Below, in pieces: positions 8,231-16,148 of a stretch of 64,000 nucleotides of DNA. Each line of letters begins with the position of its first letter. The stretch's first letter is position 1. The notes beneath the pieces are model-generated. The model saw nothing but the letters and a program-made list of their open reading frames with translations. It did no database searches and was not told the origin of the DNA. Made by a program: the position numbers and the translations under genes. Source of the stretch: Nocardiopsis kunsanensis DSM 44524 (GTDB lineage: Bacteria; Actinomycetota; Actinomycetes; Streptosporangiales; Streptosporangiaceae). The stretch is from positions 62,001-126,000 of the forward strand of contig NZ_ANAY01000007.1 of NCBI RefSeq assembly GCF_000340965.1, written 5' to 3'.

Positions 8231-8575
8231 CTAGGAGCCCCGGTAGGTCGTGTAGCTGTAGCGGTTGAGCAGGATCGGCACGTGGTAGTGGCGGTCCTCC
8301 TCGGCCAGGTCGAAGACGACGGTGATCTCGGGGTAGAAAGCGCGTTGCCCGAGGGCGTCGAAGTAGGCGCCGGTGTCGAAGACGATCCGGTAGTAGCCGG
8401 CCGCGAGCTGGTCGGGGCCCAGGTCGGGCACGCGCCCGTCGTCGTTGGTGCGCCCCTCGGCGACCGGCTTCCAGGAGGTGCGCTCCCGGTCGGCGGCGGC
8501 CTCCAACCGCACGGGCACATCACGCGCGGGACGGCCCAGTGAGGCGTCGAGGATGTGTGTGGTCACGTGGCTCAT
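8231..8575 (-). CDS. 5-hydroxyisourate hydrolase (transthyretin-like)
   Basis: This 114-residue transthyretin-related enzyme hydrolyses 5-hydroxyisourate to OHCU. It begins with the family motif THILDASLGRPA, containing the catalytic His, and has an RVPDLGPDQL turn. It ends in the diagnostic C-terminal tetrapeptide YRGS that separates these enzymes from true transthyretins. The ATG at 8575 overlaps the stop codon of the OHCU decarboxylase gene (ATGA), so translation is coupled and the two products are made together. The next gene downstream, uricase, starts after a 236-bp gap. Confidence 0.95.
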   Translation of the reverse strand: MSHVTTHILDASLGRPARDVPVRLEAAADRERTSWKPVAEGRTNDDGRVPDLGPDQLAAGYYRIVFDTGAYFDALGQRAFYPEITVVFDLAEEDRHYHVPILLNRYSYTTYRGS

Positions 8576-9126
8576 ACGGACTCCAGGAGTTTGACCAGAC
8601 GCAGGCCGGCGATCTTGCGCAGCTCGTCGCCGACCACCGCCAGTTCGGTACCGCGGTCGTTGTACAGGCGCTCGACCAGGTCGGCCAGCAGCTCGCGTGG
8701 GCCGCGGCCGCTGGCGCACACGAGGTAGATCTGCCCGAAACGGTCCTCGTACTCCTTCTGCGCGAAGGCGAAGATCCGTTGCACCTTGGCGCCGGCGTCG
8801 TCGGTGCCGGAGGCGAAGGCGGACTGTTCGCCCCGTGACCAGTTGGCCTCGGTGCCCTTGCCCTCGGCCTTCTCACCGATGCGCGGGTGGCGGGCCAGCG
8901 CGCCCGCCACTTCCTCGCCGGTGATGCCGCGCGCGTGGGCGTCCGCGTGGGACAGGAGGGCCTCGCGGTCGGGGAAGGGTGCCCCGGCGGCGACTTCCTC
9001 GACCCAGCGGTCGATGTCGAGGCATTGCGCGAGTTCGGTGCGCAGGCTCTCTGTGGTGAGCGCGTTCAGGCGCGCAAGACCCGGATCGGGGTCAACGGCC
9101 CCGCCGGGCGGGGTGTTCTCGGCCAT
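8572..9126 (-). CDS. OHCU decarboxylase
   Basis: The 184-residue protein is 2-oxo-4-hydroxy-4-carboxy-5-ureidoimidazoline decarboxylase, which makes S-allantoin from the product of the hydroxyisourate hydrolase. The HPRIGEKAEG segment (catalytic His) and the later RFGQIYLVCASGRG segment are family signatures. The ATG at 9126 has GAGAGGAC ending 4 nt upstream. This is the first gene of the leftward ureide run, divergent from hydroxypyruvate isomerase across 385 bp. A good promoter and an inverted repeat placed like a repressor site precede it. Confidence 0.93.
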   Translation of the reverse strand: MAENTPPGGAVDPDPGLARLNALTTESLRTELAQCLDIDRWVEEVAAGAPFPDREALLSHADAHARGITGEEVAGALARHPRIGEKAEGKGTEANWSRGEQSAFASGTDDAGAKVQRIFAFAQKEYEDRFGQIYLVCASGRGPRELLADLVERLYNDRGTELAVVGDELRKIAGLRLVKLLESV

Positions 9127-9213
9127 GTGTCCTCTCCCCGGACCCGGCCGGCCCGGGCCCGCTGGGCCAAGTGGCTCGGACCGGTCGGTGTTTTCGTAGT
9201 GCAGTCAAACGAT

Positions 9214-9265
9214 TCCGTATTACGGATTGGAGGGACTCTAATCGACGACGGTGTGATCTTGTCAA
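9214..9265 (-). promoter_or_regulatory. promoter and operator-like dyad of the OHCU decarboxylase unit
   Basis: On the minus strand a consensus -35 TTGACA lies at 9265-9260 and TAGAGT at 9240-9235 (19-bp spacing), or ATTAGA at 9242-9237 with 17 bp. Immediately downstream, TCCGTA-T-TACGGA at 9214-9226 is a perfect 6+1+6 inverted repeat covering about +2 to +14 of the predicted transcript. That is a classical position for a repressor. The rest of the 385-bp divergent gap contains the hyi promoter region. Confidence 0.55.
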
Positions 9266-9420
9266 CACCAGCAAGAGGATCTCGCTGAGAAACTGCCTGA
9301 TCTGTGTCTTCACATGAATAACTGCCGAAATTACTGCTCTACGCGGGGCCGGTGGGGCTCATGTGGTTCCTGGGGGTGACCTTCCCCGGCGGAGGGGGGA
9401 GGGGCGCCGCCACCGAGTGC

Positions 9421-9455
9421 TTGACAGTCCCGAGTGTCCCGGCGCACACTCTAAT
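9421..9455 (+). promoter_or_regulatory. candidate promoter for hyi-glxR-gcl
   Basis: A perfect TTGACA at 9421-9426 lies 86 bases before the hyi start. The best -10 is imperfect: CACACT at 9445-9450 (18 bp) or TCTAAT at 9450-9455 (23 bp). It is offered as a candidate only. Confidence 0.35.
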
Positions 9456-9511
9456 CATTCCTCGAAGTGAAAAATACTTTCCACATAGCGAAAACAGTGG
9501 AGTCGAGCACC

Positions 9512-10309
9512 ATGAGTCACACCCTCGGCCACACCGTGAACTGCTCCCTGCTGTTCACCGAGCTGCCCGTCAACGAACGCCCCCAGGCCGCACGCGACGC
9601 AGGCTTCCACGCCGTCGAGTTCTGGTGGCCCTGGGAGACCGCCACCCCGCCCCAGGACGAGATCGACACCTTCGTCACCGCAATCGACACCGCCGGCGTG
9701 CGCCTGACCGGGCTCAACTTCTTCGCCGGACAACTGCCCGGACCGGACCGGGGCGTCCTCAGCCACCCCGACCGCGCCGCCGAGTTCCGTGCCAACATCG
9801 ACCTCGTCGTACAGATCGCCGAGCGCACCGGAGCCACCGGCTTCAACGCCCTCTACGGCCGCCGCCAGGACGGTGCGGACCCCGCCGAACAGGACCGCAT
9901 CGCACTCGAGAACACGCTCGCCGCCGCCGAGGCCGTCGCCGCTGTGGACGGCACCGTGCTCATCGAACCCATCAGCGGCGCCGACGACTACCCACTCAAG
10001 ACCGCCGCCGACGGCCTCGCCTTCGTCGAGCAGGCCCACAAGGCCGGGGCCGGGAACGTCGCCTTCCTCGCCGACTTCTTCCACCTGGCCGTCAACGGCG
10101 ACGACCTCGCCCAGGTCGTACGCGACCACGCCGCAGAGTTCGGCCACATCCAGATCGCCGACGCACCCGGCCGCGGCGAACCCGGCAGCGGTGAACTGCC
10201 CCTGGAACGCCTCCTGTCGGACAGCCGGGCCCGCGGCTACAACGGCCCCGTCGGACTCGAGTACAAGCCCACCGTGCCCAGCGCCGAGAGCTTCGGCTGG
10301 ATGCGCTGA
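9512..10309 (+). CDS. hyi: hydroxypyruvate isomerase
   Basis: This 265-residue TIM-barrel protein belongs to the hydroxypyruvate isomerase / xylose isomerase-like family. It interconverts hydroxypyruvate and tartronate semialdehyde in the glyoxylate-to-glycerate route. Visible metal or substrate motifs are GFHAVEFWWPWE near the N-terminus, VLIEPISGADDYPL in the middle, VAFLADFFHLAVNGDD, and a C-terminal PVGLEYKP. The ATG at 9512 is preceded by GTGGAG about 10 nt upstream; an in-frame ATG at 9467 would add 15 residues not seen in the family. It is first of three rightward genes (hyi, glxR, gcl) for glyoxylate use, with 62 bp to the reductase. Confidence 0.88.
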   Translation: MSHTLGHTVNCSLLFTELPVNERPQAARDAGFHAVEFWWPWETATPPQDEIDTFVTAIDTAGVRLTGLNFFAGQLPGPDRGVLSHPDRAAEFRANIDLVVQIAERTGATGFNALYGRRQDGADPAEQDRIALENTLAAAEAVAAVDGTVLIEPISGADDYPLKTAADGLAFVEQAHKAGAGNVAFLADFFHLAVNGDDLAQVVRDHAAEFGHIQIADAPGRGEPGSGELPLERLLSDSRARGYNGPVGLEYKPTVPSAESFGWMR

Positions 10310-10371
10310 AACCGCGACCGCCGACCCACCCGCACACGAACACAGCCACCACAGCAACGAGAGGGAACACC

Positions 10372-11259
10372 ATGGCCCTGCAGAAGATCGCCTTCATCGG
10401 CCTGGGCATCATGGGCCTGCCCATGGCCCGCAACCTCGTCCGCGCCGGATACACCGTCACCGGCCACAACCGCAGCCGCGGCAAGGTCGAGGCCCTGGTC
10501 GCCGACGGCGGCAACGGCGCCGACACCGTCGCCGAGGCGGTCGCCGACGCCGACGCCGTCATCACGATGGTCCCCGACTCCCCGGACGTGGAAGCGCTCC
10601 TCGCCGACGAGGACGGCGTCTTCGCCCACGCACGCCCCGGCACCCTCGTCATCGACATGAGCACCATCCGCCCCGACGTCGCCCGCGCCCTGGCCCACCA
10701 GGGCCAGGAGAAGGGCCTGCGTGTGCTCGACGCCCCCGTCAGCGGCGGCGAGGCCGGCGCGGTCGAGGGCGCACTGTCCATCATGGTCGGCGGTGAACAG
10801 GCCGACTTCGACGCCGTCCGTCCGCTCTTCGACGTCCTCGGTAGGACCCCCGTGCTCGTGGGGCCGCACGGCGCCGGGCAGACCGTCAAGGCAGCCAACC
10901 AGCTCGTGGTCGCCGGCCACCTGCAGCTCCTGGCCGAGGCCCTCGTCTTCCTGGAGGCACACGGCGTGGAGACCGAGGCCGGACTGGAGGTCCTCGGCGG
11001 CGGCCTGGCCGGCAGCACCGTGCTGCAGCGCAAGGGCGCGGCCATGCGCGAGCGCGATTTCCAGCCCGGGTTCCGTGTCGCCCTGCACGACAAGGACCTG
11101 CGCATCGTCACCGACTCCGCCCGCACCTCCGGTGTCACCGTGCCGCTCGGGGCCCAGGTCGCCCAGCTCATCGGGTCCCTGAACCGGCAGGGCCACGGCG
11201 ATCTCGACCACTCCGCGCTCCTGAAGCTCGTGGAAGAGCTCTCCGGGCGCAAGGCCTGA
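10372..11259 (+). CDS. glxR: tartronate semialdehyde reductase (2-hydroxy-3-oxopropionate reductase)
   Basis: The 295-residue beta-hydroxyacid dehydrogenase has an N-terminal Rossmann motif, IGLGIMGLPMARNLV, that binds NAD(P). The substrate motif DAPVSGGEAGA lies around residues 121-131. The catalytic lysine is in GAGQTVKAANQLVVAG near residue 171. It would reduce tartronate semialdehyde from glyoxylate carboligase to D-glycerate. GAGAGGG ends 6 nt before the ATG. It lies 62 bp after hyi and 193 bp before gcl, so the three probably form one transcript, although direct repeats occur in the gap before gcl. Confidence 0.9.
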   Translation: MALQKIAFIGLGIMGLPMARNLVRAGYTVTGHNRSRGKVEALVADGGNGADTVAEAVADADAVITMVPDSPDVEALLADEDGVFAHARPGTLVIDMSTIRPDVARALAHQGQEKGLRVLDAPVSGGEAGAVEGALSIMVGGEQADFDAVRPLFDVLGRTPVLVGPHGAGQTVKAANQLVVAGHLQLLAEALVFLEAHGVETEAGLEVLGGGLAGSTVLQRKGAAMRERDFQPGFRVALHDKDLRIVTDSARTSGVTVPLGAQVAQLIGSLNRQGHGDLDHSALLKLVEELSGRKA

Positions 11260-11396
11260 CCGCACCGGCCCGACGTGCCGTGCCCCGGGTGTTGGCCCAC
11301 CCGAGGACCCGCGGCCCGCGGGCCCGTCCCGCCTCCCACCGGAACACGGTCCCTCCCGGACCGGCAGCGTCCCTAGCACACGCGCATCACTCCCGG

Positions 11397-11448
11397 CAGC
11401 CACAGCACCCCTGTCAGCCACAGCACCCCTAGCACTGAAGGGTTCACC
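11397..11448 (+). repeat. tandem 18-bp units and one copy of a 23-bp dispersed repeat before gcl
   Basis: CAGCCACAGCACCCCT occurs twice, at 11397-11412 and 11415-11430, an 18-bp period. The second unit runs into a 23-bp sequence (11426-11448) that recurs exactly at 15960-15982. The copy before gcl contains the GAAGGG that probably serves as its ribosome site. Confidence 0.7.
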
Positions 11449-11452
11449 AGCC

Positions 11453-13168
11453 ATGCCGCAGACACCCGCGATGAACGCGGTCGTCGAGGTCCTCAAGGAC
11501 GAAGGCGTCGACACCGCCTTCGGCTGCCCCGGCGCCGCCATCCTGCCCCTGTACAAGGCACTGGAACAGGTCGGCGGGATCGAGCACCTCATCGTCCGCC
11601 ACGAGGAGGGCGCCACCCACATGGCCGACGGGTGGTCGCGCACCACCGGCAAGGTCGGCGTGGCCATCGGCACCTCCGGCCCCGCAGGCACCAACATGAT
11701 CACCGGCCTCTACACCGCCATCGCCGACTCCGTGCCGATGGTGTGCATCACCGGACAGCAGCGCACCGACCTGCTCGACAAGGAGGGGTTCCAGGCCGTC
11801 GACATCGTCGAGGTCGCCAAGCCCGTCACCAAGTGGGCCGTGCAGATCAAGGAGGCCGCCACCGCCCCGTGGGTCTTCCGCGAGGCGTTCCGGATCGCCC
11901 AGGAGGGACGCCCCGGGCCGGTGCTCGTCGACATCCCGCTGGACGTGGCCCAGCAGCAGATCGAGTACGACCCCGCCCTCGACGCCCCGCTGCAGCGCAC
12001 CACCGTCCTGCCGCACCGCCCGCGGGTCGAGCGCGCCCTGGACATGCTTCTGGAGGCCGAACGCCCGCTGCTGCTGGCCGGTGGGGGAGTCATCACCGCC
12101 GACGCCTCCGAGGACCTGAAGGCGCTGGCCGAGTACCTGCGCGTGCCCGTTCAGGTCACCCTCATGGGCAAGGGCTCCTTCGACGAGGACTCGCCCCTGT
12201 ACGCGGGCATGACCGGGGTGCAGACCTCCCAGCGCTACGGCAACGCCTCGTTCCTGGAGTCGGACCTGGTGCTGGCCGTCGGAGCGCGCTTCGCCGATCG
12301 GCACACCGGACAGATCGACGTCTACCGGGGCGAGCGGCGCTTCATCCACGTCGACATCGAGGCCACCCAGATCGGGCGGGTCTTCGAACCCGATCTCGGT
12401 GTGGTCTCCGACGCGCGGGTGTTCCTGCAGGAGTTGTTGGCCGAGGCCCGTCGCCGCGACGCCCGCGCCGAGGTCGGCACCTGGCGCGAGCGGGTCGGTG
12501 AACTGCGCTCGAGCCTGACCCGCCGCGAGGACTTCGACTCCGTGCCCATCAAGGCACCGCGTGTGTACAAGGAGATCAACGAGGTCTTCGACGAGGACGC
12601 CTACTTCGTCACCGCCATCGGCCTCTACCAGATCTGGGGCGGCCAGCACCAGAAGGCCCACAAGCCCCGCCACTACCAGATCTGCGGTCAGGCCGGCCCG
12701 CTCGGATGGGAGATCCCCGCGGCCATCGGTGTGAAGAAGGCGCTCAAGAACACCGAGCCCGACGCGGAGGTCGTCGGCGTGGTGGGCGACTACAGCTTCC
12801 AGTACATGGTCGAGGAACTGGCCGTGGCCGCCCAGTACGACGTGCCCTACGTGCTGATCATGCTCAACAACGAGTACCTGGGCCTCATCCGCCAGGCCGA
12901 GATCCCGTTCGACATGAACTTCGAGGTCGACATCCACTACGACGACTTCGGCACCGACAACGTCAAGATCATGGAGGCCTACGGCTGCTCCGGACGCCGT
13001 GTCTTCGACCCCGCCGAGGTGCGCGAGGCCCTGGAGTGGGCGCGCAAGGAAGCGCGGAGCACCTCCCGGCCGGTGCTCGTGGAGATCATGATCGAGCGCG
13101 AGGCCAACACCCCGCACGGTCCCTCCATCGACGCCGTGAAGGAGTTCGAGGAGCTGCCCGGCGCCTAA
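11453..13168 (+). CDS. gcl: glyoxylate carboligase
   Basis: This 571-residue thiamine-diphosphate enzyme joins two glyoxylates to tartronate semialdehyde with loss of CO2. Gcl-specific stretches include GTSGPAGTNMITG, FQAVDI..AKPVTKWAV, RYGNASFLESD, ADRHTGQIDVY and CGQAGPLGWEIPAAIGV. The ThDP/Mg motif is GDYSFQYMVEEL with NNEYLGLIRQA. It is about 20 residues shorter than typical Gcl. Most notably residue 51 is Glu (VRHEEGATHMADG), whereas E. coli Gcl has Val51, a known departure from other ThDP enzymes. GAAGGG 10 nt before the ATG is the likely ribosome site. It is third after hyi and glxR. Confidence 0.88.
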   Translation: MPQTPAMNAVVEVLKDEGVDTAFGCPGAAILPLYKALEQVGGIEHLIVRHEEGATHMADGWSRTTGKVGVAIGTSGPAGTNMITGLYTAIADSVPMVCITGQQRTDLLDKEGFQAVDIVEVAKPVTKWAVQIKEAATAPWVFREAFRIAQEGRPGPVLVDIPLDVAQQQIEYDPALDAPLQRTTVLPHRPRVERALDMLLEAERPLLLAGGGVITADASEDLKALAEYLRVPVQVTLMGKGSFDEDSPLYAGMTGVQTSQRYGNASFLESDLVLAVGARFADRHTGQIDVYRGERRFIHVDIEATQIGRVFEPDLGVVSDARVFLQELLAEARRRDARAEVGTWRERVGELRSSLTRREDFDSVPIKAPRVYKEINEVFDEDAYFVTAIGLYQIWGGQHQKAHKPRHYQICGQAGPLGWEIPAAIGVKKALKNTEPDAEVVGVVGDYSFQYMVEELAVAAQYDVPYVLIMLNNEYLGLIRQAEIPFDMNFEVDIHYDDFGTDNVKIMEAYGCSGRRVFDPAEVREALEWARKEARSTSRPVLVEIMIEREANTPHGPSIDAVKEFEELPGA

Positions 13169-13192
13169 GCCGTTTATAGGGGTTGGGGGAGC

Positions 13193-13275
13193 GGGGTTTC
13201 TTGTGGTGTCGGGGGCGGGCTGAGCTCGACGCTCCGACGAACACCACCCACCTGCACCGGTCCATGAGCCGACTG
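13193..13275. repeat. solo REP-like element related to the 38.8-40.1 kb palindrome
   Basis: Between gcl and its terminator is an imperfect palindrome centred on GAGCTC near 13225. Its left end, GGGGTTTCTTGTGGTG, is identical at 38801-38816 and 38899-38914. Its right part, a 31-bp stretch beginning GCTCGACGCTCCGACG, is identical near 40073-40103. No coding sequence is present. It is best described as a dispersed palindromic repeat. Confidence 0.7.
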
Positions 13276-13313
13276 ACCCGGGGCACGGAAGTCGGCAACT
13301 GGGTGCCCCGCAC

Positions 13314-13345
13314 GGTGGGCCCCGGCGAAAACGCCGGGGCCCACC
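13314..13345 (+). terminator. terminator after gcl
   Basis: A perfect 14-bp GC-rich stem with an AAAA loop lies 145 bp after the gcl stop; the palindromic element at 13193-13275 separates gcl from it. Confidence 0.75.
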
Positions 13346-13441
13346 GATGTTCTCAGGAGGGTGATTTCCCTGCGGCGTCACACTGCCGCCGTGCCCCCAT
13401 GAACCTGTTGTTGCGGCCGGGCTGGGCGACATGCTGACTCC

Positions 13442-13930
13442 ATGCGCATACGTACCGCCACCCTCGCCGACTGGCCCGGCATCCGCCCCTTCTTCTACCC
13501 GATCGTTGCTGAGGGGACCACGTTCACTTTTCCCACGGATCTCGCGGAACCGGAGGGTAGGAGCTGGTGGCTCCTGCGCGAACCGGCTCGGACCGTGGTC
13601 GCGGTGGATGAGGGCGGCACGGTCCTGGGGACGGCGAAGATGAACCGCAACCACGGCGGGAACGCCGCACACATCGCGAGCGCGAGCTACATGGTGGACC
13701 CTGCCCACGAAGGCAAGGGCGTGGGGCGGGCTCTGTGCGAGGATTCGTTGGAGTGGGCGAGTTCGACCGGGTACCGGGCCATGCAGTTCAACGCGGTCGT
13801 GGAGAGCAATACCCGGGCGCTGCGCCTGTACCGGTCGCTGGGGTTCGAGATCGTGGGCACTCTGCCCGACGGTTTCGCCCACCCCGAGCACGGCGATGTG
13901 GGACTGCACATCCTGTACCGACGCCTGTGA
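13442..13930 (+). CDS. GNAT-family N-acetyltransferase
   Basis: This 162-residue single-domain GNAT protein resembles the phosphinothricin / methionine-sulfoximine acetyltransferase branch. It begins MRIRTATLADWPGI. The acetyl-CoA pyrophosphate loop is visible as DPAHEGKGVGRAL near residues 82-95, followed by the NAVVESNTRALRLYRSLGFE motif near residues 118-137. The substrate cannot be predicted from sequence. The ATG at 13442 fits the family start; a ribosome site is weak. The gene stands alone after the gcl terminator and is convergent with a small antitoxin-like gene. Confidence 0.85.
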   Translation: MRIRTATLADWPGIRPFFYPIVAEGTTFTFPTDLAEPEGRSWWLLREPARTVVAVDEGGTVLGTAKMNRNHGGNAAHIASASYMVDPAHEGKGVGRALCEDSLEWASSTGYRAMQFNAVVESNTRALRLYRSLGFEIVGTLPDGFAHPEHGDVGLHILYRRL

Positions 13931-13987
13931 CCCGGGGGCCTCGTGGACGAGCGACGGTGACACCCGGCCCGGCGGCGGCTCCGTGCG

Positions 13988-14200
13988 TCAGTTCCGGTAG
14001 CGGCGCTTGTCGCGCAGCACGTCGAGGTCGACGCCGCCCTCCGCGACGAGCTCGCGCATCTCGGCGAGTGCGGCGGCCCGGTCTTGGGAGGCGACCGCCC
14101 TGAGCGCGGCGTCGACGGTCCCGGTCGGTGTCGTGGTATCGAGCAACCGCGTGGCGCGGTCCAACACCGCCTCGTCGATGTCGATCAGAATTTCGGCCAT
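13988..14200 (-). CDS. VapB-like antitoxin without a toxin gene
   Basis: The 70-residue protein (MAEILIDIDEAVLDRATRLL...) resembles VapB-type antitoxins of the ribbon-helix-helix class. A short N-terminal beta strand is followed by two helices (residues 9-20 and 27-40) and a charged tail. The ATG at 14200 has GAGAG about 8 nt upstream. VapB genes normally precede a PIN-domain VapC toxin, but downstream there is only the convergent acetyltransferase and upstream the carboxypeptidase. It is therefore an orphan antitoxin, a residue of a lost module, or a stand-alone regulator. Confidence 0.65.
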   Translation of the reverse strand: MAEILIDIDEAVLDRATRLLDTTTPTGTVDAALRAVASQDRAAALAEMRELVAEGGVDLDVLRDKRRYRN

Positions 14201-14290
14201 GGCACACTCTCGTTCGTGAGCGTCCTTGCAGTGTGTACCGGGAGGTGGATCCCCGTGGGGCCCGGGCCGCACCCCACGGGGGAGCGGGGA

Positions 14291-15595
14291 TCAGCCGCAG
14301 TAGGTCTCCTCCTCACCGATGATCCGGTACGGGCAGTCGGCGTAGTCCAGCAGCTGCAGTACCGGCTCCTCGTTGCGCGCGGTCTCCTCGCCGATCACGT
14401 CCGAGGGCGGATAGAACCCGCCGTCACCGGGCGAGCCCGGATACATCTCGAAAGTGAAGTTCACGATGCCCTGGTCGGCCCACAGCCAGTCGTTGATCGA
14501 CCCGTCGGTGATGTAGAGGCCGCTGGACTGCTGCGGCGTGTAGCCGTTGGAATCGGCCATGAGCTCGCCGAGCGCCTCGTGCGTGTCGTACTCGTCCTGG
14601 TTCATGCCGTCGGCGACCTCGTCGTATGTGTAACCGAACGGCCAGAGGACGAGCTCTCCGTAGGTATGGAAGTCGATCGCCGTGGTGATCTGCTGTTCAC
14701 CGCCGACCTCGCGGCTGCGCACGAAGTCGGCCAGCGCCTCGACCTCGGTGGCCGACTCGGGCGCCTGGCCCCGGTAGGTCATCGACCCCGGGTCGCCCGA
14801 GGAACCGCCGCAGCAGCCCCACTCGTGGGCCCAGTTGCGGTTCATGTCGGTTCCCAGGGCCTCCGACCCCTCGTTGGCCCCGCGGGTCTTGCGCCAGTTC
14901 TGCCAGGTGTCCCCGGACCGGTCGTACTCGGTGCCGTCCGGGTTGGAATTGGGTACGACCCAGATCTCGCGTGTGTCCACCAGCTCGGTGATGCGCTCGT
15001 CGGAACCGTAGCCCTCGGTGAGCATGTCCATGATGCGGACCGCCATCTCCACCGTCAGCGGTTCCCGGGCGTGCTGGGAATGGGTGAACAGGACCTCCGG
15101 TTTGTCCTGGTCCACCGTGGGGTCGTCGCTGATGCGGACCGCGAGTAGGTCACGGCCTTCGTAGGACTGCCCGTAGACCTGGCTGTGGACCAGGCCGGGG
15201 TGCTCGGCGACGAGGCCGTCGACGTGCTCCACGACCTCCGGATAGCTGGTGTAGCCGTCGTCGGGGTGCATCGCCTCGGCGGACGGGCCTGCCTCGGTGA
15301 CCTCGTAGCCCAGGTCGGCGATCTCGTCGACGTCGTCGGGGGCAGCGGTCACCAGAAGGGTGCCGTCGTCCTCGACGAGGTCGATCGACACCCCCGTCCG
15401 GGCGATCTCGGTACGGTCGACGGCGTTCTCGGCGCCCGAGACACGGACGAGGCCTGGATCGTCGTCCTGGGAGGCGACGGCACTGCCGGCACCGAGCGTG
15501 CCGATCAGGAGCGTGCCGAGAGCGATGGGCACGAGGGACTTGCGGAACGCGAGGCGCCTGCGGGGCGCGGTGGAGTGGGGGTGCGGGGACGGCAC
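14291..15595 (-). CDS. secreted M14-family zinc carboxypeptidase
   Basis: This 434-residue exported metallocarboxypeptidase removes C-terminal residues from peptides. The N-terminus has basic residues and a hydrophobic core ending in an ASQ-like cleavage site, a signal peptide. A propeptide-like region to about residue 110 precedes the M14 fold. Zinc ligands are in HSQHAREPLTVEMA (H..E) and IDFHTYGELVLWPFGY (H), and the catalytic Glu is in FTFEMYPG. Two C-terminal Cys may pair. The GTG at 15595 is chosen because AAGGAGG lies 4 nt before it; an ATG 27 nt earlier is possible. A TTGACA-type promoter is upstream. Confidence 0.85.
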   Translation of the reverse strand: MPSPHPHSTAPRRRLAFRKSLVPIALGTLLIGTLGAGSAVASQDDDPGLVRVSGAENAVDRTEIARTGVSIDLVEDDGTLLVTAAPDDVDEIADLGYEVTEAGPSAEAMHPDDGYTSYPEVVEHVDGLVAEHPGLVHSQVYGQSYEGRDLLAVRISDDPTVDQDKPEVLFTHSQHAREPLTVEMAVRIMDMLTEGYGSDERITELVDTREIWVVPNSNPDGTEYDRSGDTWQNWRKTRGANEGSEALGTDMNRNWAHEWGCCGGSSGDPGSMTYRGQAPESATEVEALADFVRSREVGGEQQITTAIDFHTYGELVLWPFGYTYDEVADGMNQDEYDTHEALGELMADSNGYTPQQSSGLYITDGSINDWLWADQGIVNFTFEMYPGSPGDGGFYPPSDVIGEETARNEEPVLQLLDYADCPYRIIGEEETYCG

Positions 15596-15643
15596 GAGGC
15601 CTCCTTGAGCGGGGTGAGGCATCGGTTCTGGACCTTCTGGGCG

Positions 15644-15675
15644 ATATTGGAAGGTGCCGGTGAACCGTGTGTCAA
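15644..15675 (-). promoter_or_regulatory. candidate promoter of the M14 carboxypeptidase
   Basis: TTGACA at 15675-15670 is followed by TCCAAT at 15651-15646 (18-bp spacing) or CAATAT at 15649-15644 (20 bp), about 50 bp before the start codon. Confidence 0.5.
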
Positions 15676-16148
15676 TTCCTCTTGCCCTGGGTGACCGCGG
15701 TGCCGAGATGCGGGGTTTGACGGGCCTTCCAGGTGGAGTCCGCTGCGTGGGGAGGAGGAACCGTGTTCGCCGGTGGCCGGATGTGGCCAGGGCGTCACGG
15801 TGTGTGCGCGCCCATGGGGGGGGCGGGCAGTGGGACGCGAGAAGCCCCGTCGACGGGGCCGGCCGTACCGCTCGCCCGGCTTACGTGTACTCGGCGTGCG
15901 GGCGGGGGCCTCGGGTGTTGGCCGCACCCTCGGTCCCGTCGACGGAACTCGGAACAACCCCCCTAGCACTGAAGGGTTCACCGCGGAGTCTACCCATCAC
16001 GGGCGTTCTCTTGAAGTCGAGGTACCTGGAAACAGGGTCGCACGTGCACCGGGTGTCTGTCTCACACACGGACTCCGAATTTCCACAGGTCACGACTGCC
16101 CCGTCTCGCCATGTGAGAGGAATGTGTCGAGTGGTCGCAGGTGTCTGC
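15676..16148. other. gene-free stretch upstream of leuA with a 23-bp repeat
   Basis: No protein-like frame is visible here. The only distinct feature is at 15960-15982, an exact second copy of the 23-bp sequence found at 11426-11448 before gcl (shared core CCCCTAGCACTGAAGG). The remainder is GC-rich sequence without recognised signals. Confidence 0.5.

Noticed and set aside
4374..8234. 1286-codon plus-strand open frame
   Set aside because: Antisense to the LysR, permease and uricase genes, all of which have clear family motifs; composition is shadow-like.
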